A stretch of 64,000 nucleotides of DNA, from positions 6,246,001-6,310,000 of the forward strand of contig JACCIC010000004.1 in NCBI GenBank assembly GCA_018907035.1, written 5' to 3'. The translations under genes were made by a program, and so were the position numbers. Each line of letters opens with the position of its first letter. The stretch's first letter is position 1. Of this stretch, positions 37,051-49,070 are shown piece after piece. Source of the stretch: Sycobia sp. Sy_11 (lineage: Eukaryota > Arthropoda > Insecta > Hymenoptera > Epichrysomallidae). Under the pieces are notes generated by a model. That model was not told the origin of the DNA and ran no database searches. It saw only the letters and a program-made list of their open reading frames with translations.

Positions 37051-37181
37051 AAAGTCGAGTCGTTCATGTACTGCCCGTTGTCGTACGGCGACCCTCCAAA
37101 CATTTACATCGAGCGGAAGTCGAACCTCGCAGCGTGTTTCTTTAAACTACTTTAAAGTTATTTAAATTAGAAAAAAATGTT

Positions 37182-37185
<4 letters not shown>

Positions 37186-37228
<43 letters not shown>
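37186..37228. repeat. (AT)n microsatellite
   Basis: About 21 AT units. Confidence 0.94.
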
Positions 37229-37229
<1 letters not shown>

Positions 37230-37263
37230 GCGAGCCTCTTATAACCTCATTCTAGTGGGCTCG

Positions 37264-37324
37264 ATTATATCATCCTTGGATTAACTCCAAATAAGACTTA
37301 CCGCATTAAATTTTGGGAATTATA

Positions 37325-37381
<57 letters not shown>

Positions 37382-37420
37382 AGGCAAATCTTATTTGAGT
37401 TAATATATGGTTAATATAAA
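37264..37420. repeat. inverted repeat with (AT)n loop, MITE-like
   Basis: The left arm (37264-37302, containing TTAACTCCAAATAAGACTTA) pairs with the right arm (37383-37420, containing AAATCTTATTTGAGTTAA). There are few mismatches in the inner 21 bases and weaker matching beyond. The loop is mostly the (AT)n array at 37329-37376. Likely a decayed fold-back element whose centre became a microsatellite. Confidence 0.55.
37329..37376. repeat. (AT)n microsatellite
   Basis: About 23 AT units inside the inverted repeat. Confidence 0.94.
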
Positions 37421-37757
37421 TTGCATTTTGTTTTTAATTTTCGTATCCAACGTGAAATCCGCATTCTCCAATGCGAATATGTGTAATAGGTATACTACGT
37501 AGCTCATCTGTCAATCACGATCAGACTCGTTTCGATATTTCGTTCGAAATTCCCCTAATATATATAGCTTATCGCAAGCCAAATTTTTCTTTTGCTTTTA
37601 AAAGTCATTAAAAATCATTTTAACGCCCGCATTAACGCTATAATCGCTTTGATGTATGCACATATACAACACCACTCCCGTCATCGCATTGATCGCCAAT
37701 CAAAGGCTTACACACACACTCATTTCATATATAGATAAATGATTTGGTTCGAAAAAC

Positions 37758-37758
<1 letters not shown>

Positions 37759-37799
<41 letters not shown>

Positions 37800-37818
37800 A
37801 CACACACACACACACACG
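37759..37818. repeat. (CA)n microsatellite
   Basis: About 29 CA units with one interruption. Confidence 0.95.
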
Positions 37819-38048
37819 CCATACATCTATGGTTTTTAAAGGTCCATATCCGATATTGTGCTGCTCCCTCTTTATTATAGCGCGGTTAGTTTAAAATTGA
37901 TTCTAGAGTGCAGTTCTTAAAATAATTGAAAATATTTCAAAGCTTTTAAAAGTTCAGAGAGTATTTTGTAAACCTTGCATATATTTTTGTTTTTTTTTTC
38001 TTTCTATACCATTTTTTTGCGATTATGTTAGTTTAGCAAAGTTATATT

Positions 38049-38052
<4 letters not shown>

Positions 38053-38102
<50 letters not shown>
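38053..38102. repeat. (AT)n microsatellite
   Basis: About 25 AT units. Confidence 0.95.
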
Positions 38103-38107
<5 letters not shown>

Positions 38108-39755
38108 TATATTAAAAAGAATCAGGGCCTGATTGATTAATTGATGAAAGAACTATTAATTAAATAACTAAATGAGCGATTTTACATAGAGCATTATAGT
38201 ATAAATATATAGATTGGTTTTTAGTAGTCGCTCTTTTTTAAAAAAACTGAACGTATTAGTTTTTAATTGTTGACATTTACCTATTAACCTTAGAGGAAAA
38301 AATCTAATCTTCACATTTTGCTCAAAGTTGCCAGGGCTTACTGAAAGTTATCGTATAGATTTTTTTTTGAAAACGCTAAAGTTCGTACTTCTATCGGCAA
38401 AGTTCAGGAACCTTTGGAAAAGTACTCGATGAACTTCCGGTAAAGTTTGATGACCATAATATGAACTTGTACTACTTTATGGATAATGGCATATTTGGGA
38501 ATATTGATAAAAAACTAGAAATATTTACGACTTTCAAATTTGCTAGAAAAGTTATCAGATGCTATTTAAAGTTGATCAAAGATTTACATATTATGCGCAT
38601 TTTGCGAGTCTTCTTTTCGCACGAGTCCAAATTTAATTTTATTTTTCACATAATGTACGAAAACTTTTAACGAAGGAAATAACAATAATTTTAACAGTAG
38701 ATTTACTGACAAAGTCATTTTTTCTATATGTTAGGTAGAAGGGACTTTTCCAATTTGATATAGTACATTATCTATAATCTATGAATATTACACTCAAGTT
38801 TCTAAATATAAGAAAATAATTGAAAATATATTACTAATATAATAGTGATGTGTGGGAGTCAGAACCTTTTATGGATATTTTATAGAAAAAGGCTTTTCTA
38901 CGAAAACTTCTTCAATCATGATATATCTGAAAATACAGTTACCTCTCTTATATGTTTAATTAAGAACGCTGTTGATATAAACTAATATTATCTGCATCAG
39001 ACAATTAATGACCTATTAACAGTTTGTTTATCTATACATACTGTTAGCCAAATGCAAACAATTAGTTCAACCATCAGTGTATATTAGTAAGCTATATATA
39101 TAATGTAATCGTGTTTTAGTTTATCTGTCTGATACCGCCTATTTAATGAGTTTTTTAGTTTTTATATAGAAATAAATTCGTGTCAATAAAGGTTTGTATA
39201 AATATTATTATCACAGCCCATAATATTTATATTATCAATATTAAAACAATTATCAGATGTGTGCAAGCGTTCATTTGAGCCGAATCTATCTCATTTATCT
39301 ATAACAATCGCTAATGTGTTCCTTTCTAAGATGTTTTAGTTTTCCGCACATACGTCCTATGAAACACTGCATAATACTATTGATCTGCAAACTGCTTCTA
39401 TTTGAAATTTAATTGTGTTTTGGTGTATGATTATTGCTAAACCCGTTAGAAATATCACAAAGAAAGTAATAAACAGTTTGTTGACAGGAGAAAGCAACAG
39501 ATTCTTCATTAAAAATGTTATATTTTTTATTATTTCGAAGCATTAAATAAAGTAAACCTTATCTATCAGATTTAAAAGATTTTCAGTTAGATTAATCGAT
39601 GGATATAGTCTAATAGTTTTTTCGTCATGGGACTTATCAAATGTATCACTTTTCTTCGTACGGCAATTGAATTGTAATTATCAAGGGTGAAACTTGAAAT
39701 TTGCCGATTTTTTCGATAAAGAAAACCTCATTTTCAGGGACAAGTCACTATATTT

Positions 39756-40700
39756 TCATTCAAAGTATTGACCATTGGATTCTACACATTTCGCCCATAT
39801 GTCAGGCAAATTATGGATATCATTCCAAAAACACATTTTCTTTTACGAGGTAAACTATCCAACGAAGTATTTTTCGTTTTCTTCTAAATTATGTAAGTGT
39901 CTGCTAAGTGCTGTTCTGTAAGTGAATATCCTATGGATGCAAAGATGTGATAGTCTGGAAAACCCGGCGAGTGCGATAACACTTTTCAATTAAATGCATT
40001 CAATGTATCTTCACCAATTTAGCGTTATGAGACGGCGTGGTGCCACGTTGCAAGATAACTTTGCCATGTATTCTGACCTATTCCATATGTTTTCAATCAA
40101 CCCATGATTCAAAATGTTAATTTGTTGTCGGTAGCGAACCTTATTCACCTTTTCATCAGATTTTACCGTAATAACTCGTAGTGCACTACACCATACTGTT
40201 CCCATGAAACACAGAGCATCGCCTTATTGCTAAAGTGATTTGGCCTTGTAGTGGATGAGCCTGTTTCATCGGGTGAAAGTTATGATTTTTTTGCTCCAGG
40301 TTCTCAAAATAAATCCATTTTTGTCTGTCGTGATAATTCGATGCAGAAAAGATTTTGTTTAAAACCATTGAAGCAGCATGTTACGATTTTCAATTTTGAG
40401 TTTGTTTATCGTTCAGTTCGTGTGGTACTCATTTCTCATACTTCTGAATCTTTCTTACTCTATAGCTTTTAAATGTTGGAATACAGCTTTTAGGGTCACA
40501 TCGAATGTTTGTGCCAATTTTTATTGTGTCTGGTTTGGGTCTTCAATTAATTCAACGCCTACAATTCCTTGTCTTCAAATTTCTCGGTGAAAGGATGTTC
40601 ATTGTCTATGAAAACTAAAGCTCCATCAGAAACCAATGCGCTTGAGTTACTTGGTCTTTTGTTGGAACGATTGCCGAAAATGTGCTTTACTTAGAATGAA
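39756..40700 (-). pseudogene. degraded mariner transposase
   Basis: Read on the minus strand in several frames, it gives family pieces in the right order. They are KFEDKEL and a QKLAQTFDVTLKAVFQHLKA helix-turn-helix piece (about 40.45-40.6 kb), RQKWIYFENLEQKN (TGDEKWIYFDN block, about 40.3 kb), KAMLCVSWEQYGVVHYELL, RYRQQINILNHGLIEN, and finally DIHNLPDIWAKCVESNGQYF with a stop at 39756-39758. That last piece matches the usual mariner C terminus (RGIHKLPERWEKCVASDGQYFE type). Many frameshifts and stops, and altered catalytic positions (HDRQKW instead of GDEKW), mean it is inactive. The N-terminal start and clear terminal inverted repeats were not found. Confidence 0.88.
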
Positions 40701-41644
40701 ATTCACTGAGATAAGCAACTGCAACGCTATTATACTTTGGCGGGACGTAACTTGCGTATTTTTGAAGGTTAATGCCAATAGAAAACATTGACATATATAC
40801 CAAATCTAGTAATGTATAAATATTGCTAGCGATATCTAACAGTGAAATTGGCCAACTTTAACCTATATCCCTTTCACAGTAATTATAGTAAGTGCTATAA
40901 ATGTCGACGTTCATTATAAATTTTCTCCTTTGAGAGGAAAAGTGAATCAACGAAACGGTGTAGTCAGGTAGGATTCTCATTTTCTGTGCCTGCGTAACAT
41001 TTGGCATTTATGATGTTTAAACTTCTATACACCACGGGCTCCACCTTTATTTTGCACTTTGACTAAAGTATTCGAGATTTTAAAATAAAATAAGATTCAT
41101 ATTCTATGTGAAATTTATTATAAAAATTCTTATAATGTTTTTCAAGTATTAAAAATTATCTATATCATTTTTTAAATTAGTTTTAACCTTAAATTCTATT
41201 TCTTATGCTATTAAAATTTTTAAATTTCATTTTAAGATTGGATTATTAACAAACTTATAATTTTCAGTTGATTATTCTTATTTCTTTTTAGAAAAGGGGC
41301 TACGCCCCCAACGCCGCCTCCTATTCTAAATCTCTTCTGAATATATTTTATCAATTTCCAAATAAGTAGAAATCATTCAATTTAATGTAATGAAACTCAA
41401 ATAAATTATAGGAGTAACCATAAGAGAAAACCGATAATAATATATTTTTTTCAAATTCAACGAATTACATTTTATGTTAGGGCAACTTATTTCAAAGCGA
41501 ATATCATCTGGACTTTAGATATTTTACCTGCTCACTCTATATAAGCATTACTAACACAGGGGGGGGTTGACATTGTTGAATTCTGTGAGTTTGTTATTTA
41601 ATTTTTTGTGCATTTCTGTGAAGAAGAAAAAGTGCCCTCGTATG

Positions 41645-41783
41645 GGAAAATAGTACGTAACACGCGGGAACAAAGGCGTTTTCGGACTCGGGTAATTTGA
41701 CGCCCTCGCTTTGCTCGGGCAGCGTACATACCCTCGCCGGAAAACGCCTATTTTGCTCCCTTGTGTCACAATCTACTATTGTT
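41645..41783. mobile_element. GC-rich fold-back element, MITE-like
   Basis: The left arm GGGAACAAAGGCGTTTTCGG (41666-41685) matches the reverse complement of the right arm, which spans 41737-41766 and carries CCGGAAAACGCC then TTTTGCTCCC. Outer sequence (GTGTTAC...ACTATT against GTGTCAC...ACTATT) and inner sequence (GCCCTCG, loop CTTTG, CTCGGGC) also roughly pair, so about 140 bp folds on itself. It is far richer in GC than its surroundings. No TSD identified. Confidence 0.6.
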
Positions 41784-43316
41784 GAAGGTGTCCGTGTATA
41801 CTGCTTAAAAAAATACGTCATCACCAAATTAGTTTGACATTGAACAGGCTTTCGCAACGCTATATCTTAGTCACAAATCGGACGAAAAATCTTCTTTTTT
41901 ACTTTTAAACAATAATAAAGAATTAAAGCTTAACTTTGCGCGTAATTTAAAAAAGAAATCGGCTCTCTGTAATTTTTGCTTGCAAATGCGCTGTTGTTAC
42001 GGTTACTATCAACCTCAACGTTATCTGACAAGCACCACAAGGAGATAGTCGGTTAAATTTAGCTCGTGCGCGTACATGTGTTTTTATGCGGTTTTTACAG
42101 ATTAATAATCGATGTTAAAAAAATTTGGTTAATTTTTTTCAGAAATGGGTAAAAACACGTTGACACTTATGATGAGCTAAATCCGACTGACTATGTCCAC
42201 TTAGATCTTATAGGTTAACTCTAAATTTGACGTTAATCTTAGGCTAATGCTTATGATATACGTGGCTCATCTCAAAACACTGTAATTTTCAAACGCTGTA
42301 TTTTTTTAAATACAATAGAAACAGGTATATATTAAGTTGTATAAGCTCGAATCCCTTATTAATTAAGTTCGAGAAAAAATTATTCGTTTCTGTGATGAGC
42401 GCCAAAGTTTGAAACTTTGTTCATTCATAAGATAATGTTCAAATCGTCTTATGTTTACATTAAATTTTAAAAATGGAATATATCTCAATCAGTTGAGCTT
42501 TTGAGCTTCGATTGAAAAAAGAACGAGACTCTGATCGATTTTCGATATTATAATTAGGGCGTTTCGAAGAAAGGCTAAATTGATTAGCATATATCAGTGT
42601 CGGATGAAGTTAAGGACATCTCTGGTAGGGGCTTATGGCTGCTTGACAGCGAGCCCCGCATCACTTGGGGGCCCTCGCTTCTTATATGGACGGGTCTGAC
42701 GAACCAACAGGTTTTAACATTTAATTTATTTAAATAATAATATATCATCTTGCAATTGCGCTGTTGTTTTGATTTTCGCAGTAATTTTGACTAAAAAATC
42801 ATGTCAGCATGAATGTATTTATCTATTTCAGATCTGGCGGTCATGCTGTTAATATTTTTTATACGGTTTTGTCATATAGTATTGATTTTGAATTCCGATA
42901 CGAGGCCAGACGATATCAAAATGTTCCTCGGATATATTCATGAATATAAATTAATCGAATTTTTTGTAGAAAAATATTTACCATACGGTATGTTCGATAG
43001 CGTACATTTGGGTAACGCATAAAGACAAAAAAAAAACAAAAAAAAAAAACGATTGATTGATAGAAAACTTATATTGAAGCGTCAATTCGTAATATGTAGC
43101 AAATAACCCGTAAGTAAATAAAATATGCAGACAGAGTAGAGGAGCGAACGAAAAAATCTGGCTAATCGCCAACTGCAGTCACGGACACACATGCAATACA
43201 CGATCGAGGTTATAGAAGAGATATAAAAAAAACTAATACTCCTGCATCAGCTTCTCCTTTGCTTGTTCAATGACTCCAAAATGAATGCAGTATGATAACC
43301 AATAACAATTATTGTT

Positions 43317-43320
<4 letters not shown>

Positions 43321-43387
<67 letters not shown>

Positions 43388-43417
43388 TAGATATAGAGAG
43401 AGAGAGAGAGAGAGAGA
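43321..43417. repeat. (AT)n/(GA)n compound microsatellite
   Basis: About 32 AT units, then GATA and about 11 GA units. Confidence 0.95.
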
Positions 43418-45419
43418 TCAAAACCTAGTAAAATAACATAACAATTTACAAAATTATTTCATCGTACGTACGACAAAACTTTTTTTTTCATCTAAATTAA
43501 TGTGTTACTCGGCTGTAATCGAAGAAACTGTTTGATCATGCAATATAATAACTTTTAAAGGAATGGCACTTTACTAATATATAATTCCAATTCTAAAGCG
43601 AGTAATGATGCCGATTTTTGATTATTATTTCAATCAATGGTGTAGCACGATCGCGGCTCCTCAACTTCGTTACGAAACACTAGTAATTATTAAACAAAGC
43701 AAAATAATAAAAAAATAAAGACGAACAAGTATTGAAACTTTACGTTAAATTCCTTAATGCTTTATTTTTTTTACAATATAACGCTCAGACTAAAAAACTA
43801 TATATATATAGTGAAATCTTATTAAAGGATCTCCATACAGATAAATGAAAGCGCTGAAATGTGTTTCGTTCTGATGCAAAAAAGCTTGCAAACAAAAAAT
43901 GTATCAAATGACTAATTTTTAGTTGACGATTAAAAAATATATTTTTGGTCTTTTTAGAATTGGTGGGAGTGGAATCAAGATAATAAGTAACAAAAGTAAG
44001 CTTCTTTTAAATTAATTAAAACCCTATGTATATATTTAAGCGTTCAACGAATGTGCATATAATAATGAGAGATACGGAAAAAGGATACCTTGAGAGAAAA
44101 AGCGCAATTATTTTGAGTACACATTTTAAAGCGTTCGCAAAAATGAAACTGTGTGAACTTTTAATATTAAATTAAAATCATATTACCTATTAATTGCTCG
44201 CGTTTAACCAGGATAGATTATCATTATATAAAGCAATATAGATCATCAACATGATACACGATTATTAGCTCATTGAAGAAATCGTGTTATAGCATATATA
44301 AAAATTTTTAGTGCTTTATCTGTGTGCGAACATGTGCTATTATTTCCGACGTGAATTACAAATTTATACGTTGTTTTTCAATTCAGAATTAGCAATTCTG
44401 GTTAGTTTTGTTTTCCGCGCTATGACGCAAGATATTACAGATTTAATGGGTTTTATAGTGCCGATGGGTTTCTTTAGTGGCATCGATGTATGAATTATAT
44501 TCAACATACACTAGATAAAAATATAAAGTTACATTTAATTGATATTGTTCCATAGGCTTCTCAGGTAAGCGCTGGTAGACCTTCCAGAGCGTACTAATTG
44601 ATCTTTATGATCATATTTTTCTTGATTTAAAAAAACTATATTAAATTTTTATTAAACAATAAATTAATAAATGTTTTTCTCGTTTTTGCCGTCTATAAAA
44701 TAATATATTATACTAATATAATGACAGCCAGACTGTCCTTCTTTATAATCACCCCCGAAGAATCTGAAATAGAACTTATTACTACAATAAATTATATTAA
44801 AAATTAAAATTAAAAATAAAAATAAAATAATCTATTTCTACGTTAACAGAGAATGACCTGACTGCCCCATCACCTTCTTAAATTTCAATTTACTTTAGAT
44901 GTCCGATGTTTCGATAAAGTATGAAAACCATAAAAAGCGTAAAAAGTAAAAATAAAGCATAGAAAAATAAGCAAAAAAGCACAAAAAATAAAGCATTAAG
45001 AATTGAAATTTGTTATGTTTATTTAAATATTTGTTCTTTTCAATGGATAACATATATTTAAACAAAATTAAGGTAAAAATACCGCAATTCGGCAATATTA
45101 TAAAGTGTGTGAACTTTCGTTGCAAGGTTTATACCGCCTGTACAATATCACACCTGGTGCGCATGTATTGCCGTTGGAATCATCAATGAATTATGTGCAA
45201 ATACTCAGCGACGGATTAAGCTTTTACGTGACCTGGTGCTTAATCACGGCGACTCCTCCCCTTTAAGTTTTCGATTTTTAAAGCGTATGTAGAAATAATT
45301 ATGTATCCTGTGGAAATAACTAGAAACGGGAATTGTGCGTTAAGAATTTCGTTAAAATAAATAATAAAAATTTACACATATTTAAATAATAGAAAAACAT
45401 AAAAGTATAGAAAACTAAC

Positions 45420-46760
45420 TGTGAATTTTTTTCTGTTGTTTTGTATTGTCAAACTCTGTTATAAAATTACCGAAACTAACCGATTTGTTAACTGCCTTCC
45501 GATAATAAGAATGAATAGTCACTGAAAATAATATTTTATCACATACGGTAGATCTATGTAAATCTTTTATTCTTTTCAATATTGAAAATGTTTGCTCGCT
45601 TTTACAATTCGCTATGGGAATACTTACGAGAAGCGTAAATGCTATATAAATATTTGAAAAAATCTCTATTATTGCATTATTAATAATTTAATAATATCAT
45701 TATAGGGCATTATCAACTGGCATTCTTTGTACCGTTTTCGCGACTTGAGAAAAAACCTGGATTTTATATTTTTGCTCATGGCAAAAATAATTTGAATTCT
45801 TTTAGCAAATCGGTATTTAAAAAAAATATTAAATAAACATCCACAAGTATCTTCGCACCAATATCCAATTGTGCAACATAAATAATTAATAAATTAATTA
45901 GAAATTAACATAAATTAGTAATGTAACTTTAAGCATCGTTTAGGGCCTTTAATTTCATGTAATTTGAATACTGGAAATGAAAAATCTTTGAATTTTAAAC
46001 TTTTCAAATTCATATAAAATTTCAATTGACGTTTCTTTCTAACCCAGTTTATTAATTTAGCGCTTTTTATTTCAATATGAATATTCTTCACTAATAGTTT
46101 TTTTGGAATGGAACTTTTGTTTCAATCTCGAATCTTAACAATTCACTGCATCAATTTGAAAGAAATTACGACTCATAACAATAAAAAATTCATTGGTTTA
46201 AACGAGATCCACATCGATTGTTTGAAAATATTGATTAGTAGCATTTCATCTATGTAATACATTGTTCCATAATACAACCTCGAAAACCTTTTTAAATTTT
46301 GTAATTTGTTAAAATCAACATGCGACTTTTTATTCAATTTTCGATTTTTGTTCATTATCTTGCTATATTTTCTTCCAACTTATATATATTTTTTCAAAAT
46401 TATTAACATAATATGACCATGTACCTCATTAATTCGAAACTTTGGAATTCAAGGCAAGCCATCTGAATGTTGAAGTAGCAATGCAGTCATACTAACTTTA
46501 TAATATTACTATACAAAGCAACGCAATTGCATCAGTACATTCTCCAATGCTTTCTTGTTAAATTTAAGGAATGTTCACAGCGTGAAAAGTATAAAAATAC
46601 AATTTGCTAAACAATTTCAAACATTCTTGCAATTCTCTGCGTTATGCGTTACATAGGTATAACCTTGTGATTATTATATGCTTGACGACGCAAATATTCT
46701 ATATCAGTATTAGGTTCATTTAGAAATTTTAAAACACTGTCTTTTACATCTATTCCAGAA
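45420..46760 (-). pseudogene. degraded hAT-family transposase
   Basis: Minus-strand fragments lie in family order. MSASGIDVKDSVLKFLNEP and IEYLRRQAYNN (family CRGQGYDNAANM block, about 46.66-46.78 kb) come first, then CEHSLNLT (family CANHSLNL, about 46.57 kb). The C-terminal dimerisation region follows: IEIFSNIYIAFTLLVSIPI, ANCKSEQTFSILKRIKDL and HRSTVCDKIL (about 45.51-45.68 kb), which matches the NIYIALRILLTIPV...AERSFSKLKLIK...LRST consensus. Stops and frameshifts between the pieces show it is dead. Confidence 0.82.
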
Positions 46761-46776
46761 GCGCTCATACATATGT

Positions 46777-46778
<2 letters not shown>

Positions 46779-46832
<54 letters not shown>
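46779..46832. repeat. (AT)n microsatellite
   Basis: About 26 AT units, at the edge of the hAT coding relic. Confidence 0.95.
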
Positions 46833-46836
<4 letters not shown>

Positions 46837-47895
46837 ACGTTAATAAATTGAGAATTGATCAAAATGTGAAATGTTAGGAGAACAAGACTCCAATTTTTGC
46901 TTGCTTAATTCATTGTCTATGCGTTCTAAAACTTGTTTAGTCACGAAATTTATGAATTTGTGCTTGATAGGAGCGAAATTTTATTTCGACTCCTTTGGTC
47001 CCATGTGTCGGTATGTTATTTAAATAGAGGAAAAATTAAAAGTTGTAAGAGGAATCAAATATTTCGACCGTGTCACTAAATGACAATTCTTGTTCTATTC
47101 TGAAATGGATTGCTGCAACGATACAATACAAAAATAGTTCGGTACTTTGATTTAGTTTCTATCAAGCCAATGACTTCTGTGTCGATGCGAGAACTCTCTT
47201 ATAATCAAGATATAATGAAACCATACAGTGAGTGATTATGTACTTTACTATTTTAATCAGAACATTAAAAGAACATAATTAGTTTTTATTCTACTTCGAG
47301 AATCCAGTTTTTACAAAAGAATGATTTTAAACGTGTGAAAATTTATGATATAGTATTTCTTCAATAGAAATTTTTAATCGATCTGACTAGTTTTGTCAAG
47401 ATTTTTGATTGTACAATTTTTAAGAGTATAGGAGCCCTCTAGAATCGTGAGTCCAAACTCCCCTTCGATCCGGGACTGATCATAGTAAAACCATTTTTCA
47501 CTATCTCATAATGAATATGAACATGATTAGAATGGAAAGTCTTAATTAATTATAAACCTAAACTTGAATGTCTTTCTAATCGTTCTTTAATAATTTCTAT
47601 TATAGTATACAAGCAAATATTACAAGAAATTTCCAAGTTTTTCTCAGCAGTCGGGGGAGGGGGGTCTGGGATAGACGCGCCCTACAACTACCCGGCTTGT
47701 CCTAAATAGCCTGCGGAAAGACTTAATTTTTATACTGGAGAAAACGGCGCACGGAAATGGGAATACGACATCGAAGATGATAAAACGCTGCCCCCTCTTT
47801 AATTCAATTATGATAGAATTACGACGACGAGTAGATTGCGATGGAGAATCTCAACGATGAATATCTATATATAAACCGGTTCCACACGGGTTTCG

Positions 47896-47897
<2 letters not shown>

Positions 47898-47931
<34 letters not shown>
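47898..47931. repeat. (AT)n microsatellite
   Basis: About 16 AT units. Confidence 0.93.
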
Positions 47932-48058
47932 CAAAACATAAATATGATAAATAAATTTGCGCGCGCGCGTGAGTGTCTGTGTGTGGTGATGGTAGTGGTG
48001 GATCTATGGTATGCGTACGTTTAGTCGTTTATTTGTGTGCTTATACACTAGATTTTGA

Positions 48059-48061
<3 letters not shown>

Positions 48062-48114
<53 letters not shown>
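48062..48114. repeat. (AT)n microsatellite
   Basis: About 26 AT units. Confidence 0.95.
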
Positions 48115-48118
<4 letters not shown>

Positions 48119-48346
48119 GACTGATAATACGAATTCAGTAGAAAAATAATTGGCAAAAAAGCCAGATATATATTATGTCAATACTTGGCGCAACTGCGAG
48201 CTGCTCTTTTCCATCGGTTCCACAATGGGGAAAAAAATATAAATAAGCAGCAGCGCGTACATAAAAGCTACGGCCTTTCTTTTTTATAATTTATAATTCG
48301 CCTCAGCCGTGACAGGAGGGAGTTTTTGCAAAGACCGCGAGGCACT

Positions 48347-48349
<3 letters not shown>

Positions 48350-48387
<38 letters not shown>
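48350..48387. repeat. (CT)n microsatellite
   Basis: About 18 CT units. Confidence 0.95.
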
Positions 48388-48392
<5 letters not shown>

Positions 48393-48595
48393 TTCCTCTC
48401 TGTCTTTCTTTTCTCTTTTTCGCTCGTTCAGATCCTCATCCTTTTTACCCTCTCTCTTATGAAACACAAGACGTGTGCTGTACTGTGCGTGCGGGTGCGC
48501 GTTGGACCTGCAGCTACTCGAGCATATATATGTATACACACATATATACACGATATGCAATAAATGATGAGTTGACTGGCTTATTCCATCGATGT

Positions 48596-48623
48596 ATAGA
48601 TATAGATATAGATATAGATATAG
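48596..48623. repeat. (GATATA)n repeat
   Basis: About four GATATA hexamers. Confidence 0.9.
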
Positions 48624-49017
48624 AGTAACCTACTGATTGCTCGGTGTTCGATGTTTGCTGCCGCAGTGCTCTACCTATATATATATTATATATAGCACAG
48701 TAGTATAGAGGCATGTAAGCCGCGAGCGTTCCTTTTTGTACTATACTCTCTCATAAATCGCGCAACGACTCCCTTTCTGAAAGGCATCTGTAAAGTATAA
48801 ATGTGTCCGTCGTAAAAGACTATACATAGCTCTAAGGGAATCGTACATGCATCCAGGTTTTAAACGGTATAAGTTATAATTTACTAATAGCGACAATTAA
48901 CTTATTAACGAATTTAATATTTATCTAATAAACAATAATATATGTATCGAAATTAACTTAAAAATACGAACTGTTGATTAAAACACAATAAACTCAAGAA
49001 GAAAATCCAGTTTACCA

Positions 49018-49070
49018 CACTCACCCACCCACACACACGCACGCACGCGCGCACACACACACACACACAG
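49018..49070. repeat. (CA)n/(CGCA)n microsatellite
   Basis: Imperfect CA array with CGCA interruptions. Confidence 0.9.

Larger units (their letters stand above)
34601..39600. other. gene-poor AT-rich DNA with microsatellites
   Basis: Apart from one small protein-like frame (36468-36563, minus), an inverted repeat at 37264-37420 and the microsatellites, I see no gene. Confidence 0.6.
40701..45205. other. non-coding DNA between mariner and hAT relics
   Basis: No gene recognised. Contains the GC-rich fold-back at 41.65-41.78 kb, a compound AT/GA microsatellite at 43.3 kb and a GC-rich patch at 42.62-42.7 kb that resembles the debris of a transposon end. Confidence 0.6.
45206..47478. mobile_element. 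possible extent of the hAT element
   Basis: CAGCGACGGATTAAG at 45206 and, on the minus strand from 47478, CAGTCCCGGATCGAAGGGG both resemble hAT termini (CAGxGxCGGAT). They bracket the transposase relic. The eight flanking bases on each side do not match, so the target duplication is not confirmed. An AT array at 46779-46832 interrupts the element. Confidence 0.35.
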
